Of a stretch of DNA of 64,000 nucleotides, positions 63,381 through 64,000 are shown piece by piece (the first letter of the stretch is position 1; each line of letters starts with the position of its first letter). Source of the stretch: Nitrospira sp. UBA6493 (GTDB lineage: Bacteria > Nitrospirota > Nitrospiria > Nitrospirales > Nitrospiraceae); assembly GCA_002435325.1 (NCBI GenBank), contig DJMJ01000028.1, positions 1-64,000 of the forward strand, in the 5' to 3' direction. The notes under the pieces are model-generated. The model was not told the DNA's origin. It worked only from the letters and a program-made list of their open reading frames with translations, and did not search any database. Both the position numbers and the translations under genes were made by a program.

Positions 63381-64000
63381 CTAGGCATTCTGGATCATCG
63401 AGTGCGAACGAACGTTCTTCAGATACCACGCGACAGCTTCCGTCCGCCGGCGGACCTGCAACTTGTCGAAAATATGGGCCAGATAGTTCTTGACCGTTTT
63501 GTCGCTGAGTCTCAAGTTTATGGCAATTTCTTTGTTGGTTTTTCCCTCGGCGAGCAGGGGAAGAATCGCGCGTTCCTGGGGCGAAAGTTGGGCCAGGCCC
63601 TGCGGGGGGGCCGTCTGGCCGGGTTTCCCTTGGTGGCGAATCCAGGTCAGCGTTTGTTGCGCGACACGCGGGTCAAGGTAGCTTTGGCCACCGGCCACGG
63701 TCCGAATGGCCGCAGTGAGATCGTGGGCGCGGACGTCTTTTAAAAGATAGCCATGCGCTCCGCTTCGTACAGCCCCCACGACCATCGCTTCATCCGCAAA
63801 GCTGGTCAACATCAGCACGCGGGTGTCGGGGGAAAGCTCAAGCAGTTGGCCGCAGGTTTCCGGGCCCGTTCCATCAGGCAATTTCATATCCAAAAGAACA
63901 ACGTGCGGACGAAGCCTGGCCGTTTCGGTTAGTGCGGCGGCGACAGTCGAGGCTTCCCCCACAATGTGCAGGTCCTTTTCAAGGCTCAGCAGAGTCCGGA
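63381..64000 (-). CDS. NarL/LuxR-family response regulator, cut by the window end
   Basis: Its 5' end lies beyond 64000. The visible ~206 residues contain the receiver (VVLLDMKLPDGTGPETCG with the acceptor Asp), a short linker and a LuxR-type HTH (GKTNKEIAINLRLSDKTVKN). A GTG at 63962 is inside the receiver and not the true start: the frame continues to the edge as SLEKDLHIVGEAS. It is a paralogue of the regulator at 59343 and lies upstream of the kinase, 215 bp from its start. Confidence 0.88.
   Translation of the reverse strand, partial: RTLLSLEKDLHIVGEASTVAAALTETARLRPHVVLLDMKLPDGTGPETCGQLLELSPDTRVLMLTSFADEAMVVGAVRSGAHGYLLKDVRAHDLTAAIRTVAGGQSYLDPRVAQQTLTWIRHQGKPGQTAPPQGLAQLSPQERAILPLLAEGKTNKEIAINLRLSDKTVKNYLAHIFDKLQVRRRTEAVAWYLKNVRSHSMIQNA

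Noticed and set aside
63381..63962. Complete response regulator starting at the GTG at 63962
   Set aside because: The receiver domain would lack its first strand and acidic pocket; the open frame continues to the window edge with sequence typical of a receiver.

Overview
The window is GC-rich chromosomal DNA, densely coded on both strands, from a Gram-negative-type bacterium: it has LolA, Lol-type lipoproteins, an FtsK translocase and lytic transglycosylase. The combination of LL-diaminopimelate aminotransferase, a UbiE/MenG quinone methyltransferase, several 'PCP reductase' domains next to universal stress proteins, and short GTGAA-type intergenic hairpins suggests a member of the Nitrospirota, probably Nitrospira. 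This is an inference from gene content and style. No rRNA, tRNA or CRISPR array was seen.

Layout. 0-10 kb: small zinc/YHS proteins, a lipoprotein, transaldolase-like aldolase, family 5 uracil-DNA glycosylase, lytic transglycosylase, glycerate 2-kinase, a PEP-utilising phosphotransferase, RmuC, a MazG-like protein and a PilZ protein. 10-19 kb: a dapL-folK-panC group on the minus strand, a glutamine amidotransferase, two methyltransferase-like genes (one apparently frameshifted), and several lipoproteins including a Ycf48-like beta-propeller. 19.2-21.7 kb: an accessory island. It holds two small gene cassettes, one bounded by a good integron attC site and the next by a degenerate attC-like palindrome, with no integrase in view, followed by a HepT/MntA toxin-antitoxin pair. 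21.7-32.8 kb: AttH-like hydrolase, an operon of a LON-domain protein, ABC exporter and SirB1-like protein, MarR with a metallo-hydrolase, TruD, and a two-gene arginine-to-proline module. 32.8-44 kb: gpsA-larB, larC-Ca/Na exchanger, pdxA-orf-rsmA, ftsK-lolA, a 2OG-Fe(II) oxygenase. 44.2-51.9 kb: an orphan RHH protein, a CopD-like membrane protein, then two minus-strand groups: a universal stress/rubredoxin/PCP-reductase fusion with a radical SAM/SPASM protein, and a UbiE/MenG with a B12-type radical SAM enzyme. 51.9-58.3 kb: UvrA lacking most of its insertion domain, a small DMT protein, an 823-residue HerA-like ATPase, a YqhA-family membrane protein. 58.3-64 kb: a two-component signalling cluster with a 1056-residue multi-PAS kinase and two LuxR-type regulators, the last cut by the window end.

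Two genome-scale themes emerge. First, many genes have a recognisable -10 box only 5-9 nt before the start codon, so their mRNAs should be leaderless or nearly so. Second, genes that are fused elsewhere (the two halves of the AgrE/ArgZ arginine enzyme) are separate here, while domains that are usually separate (USP, rubredoxin, PCP reductase) are fused.
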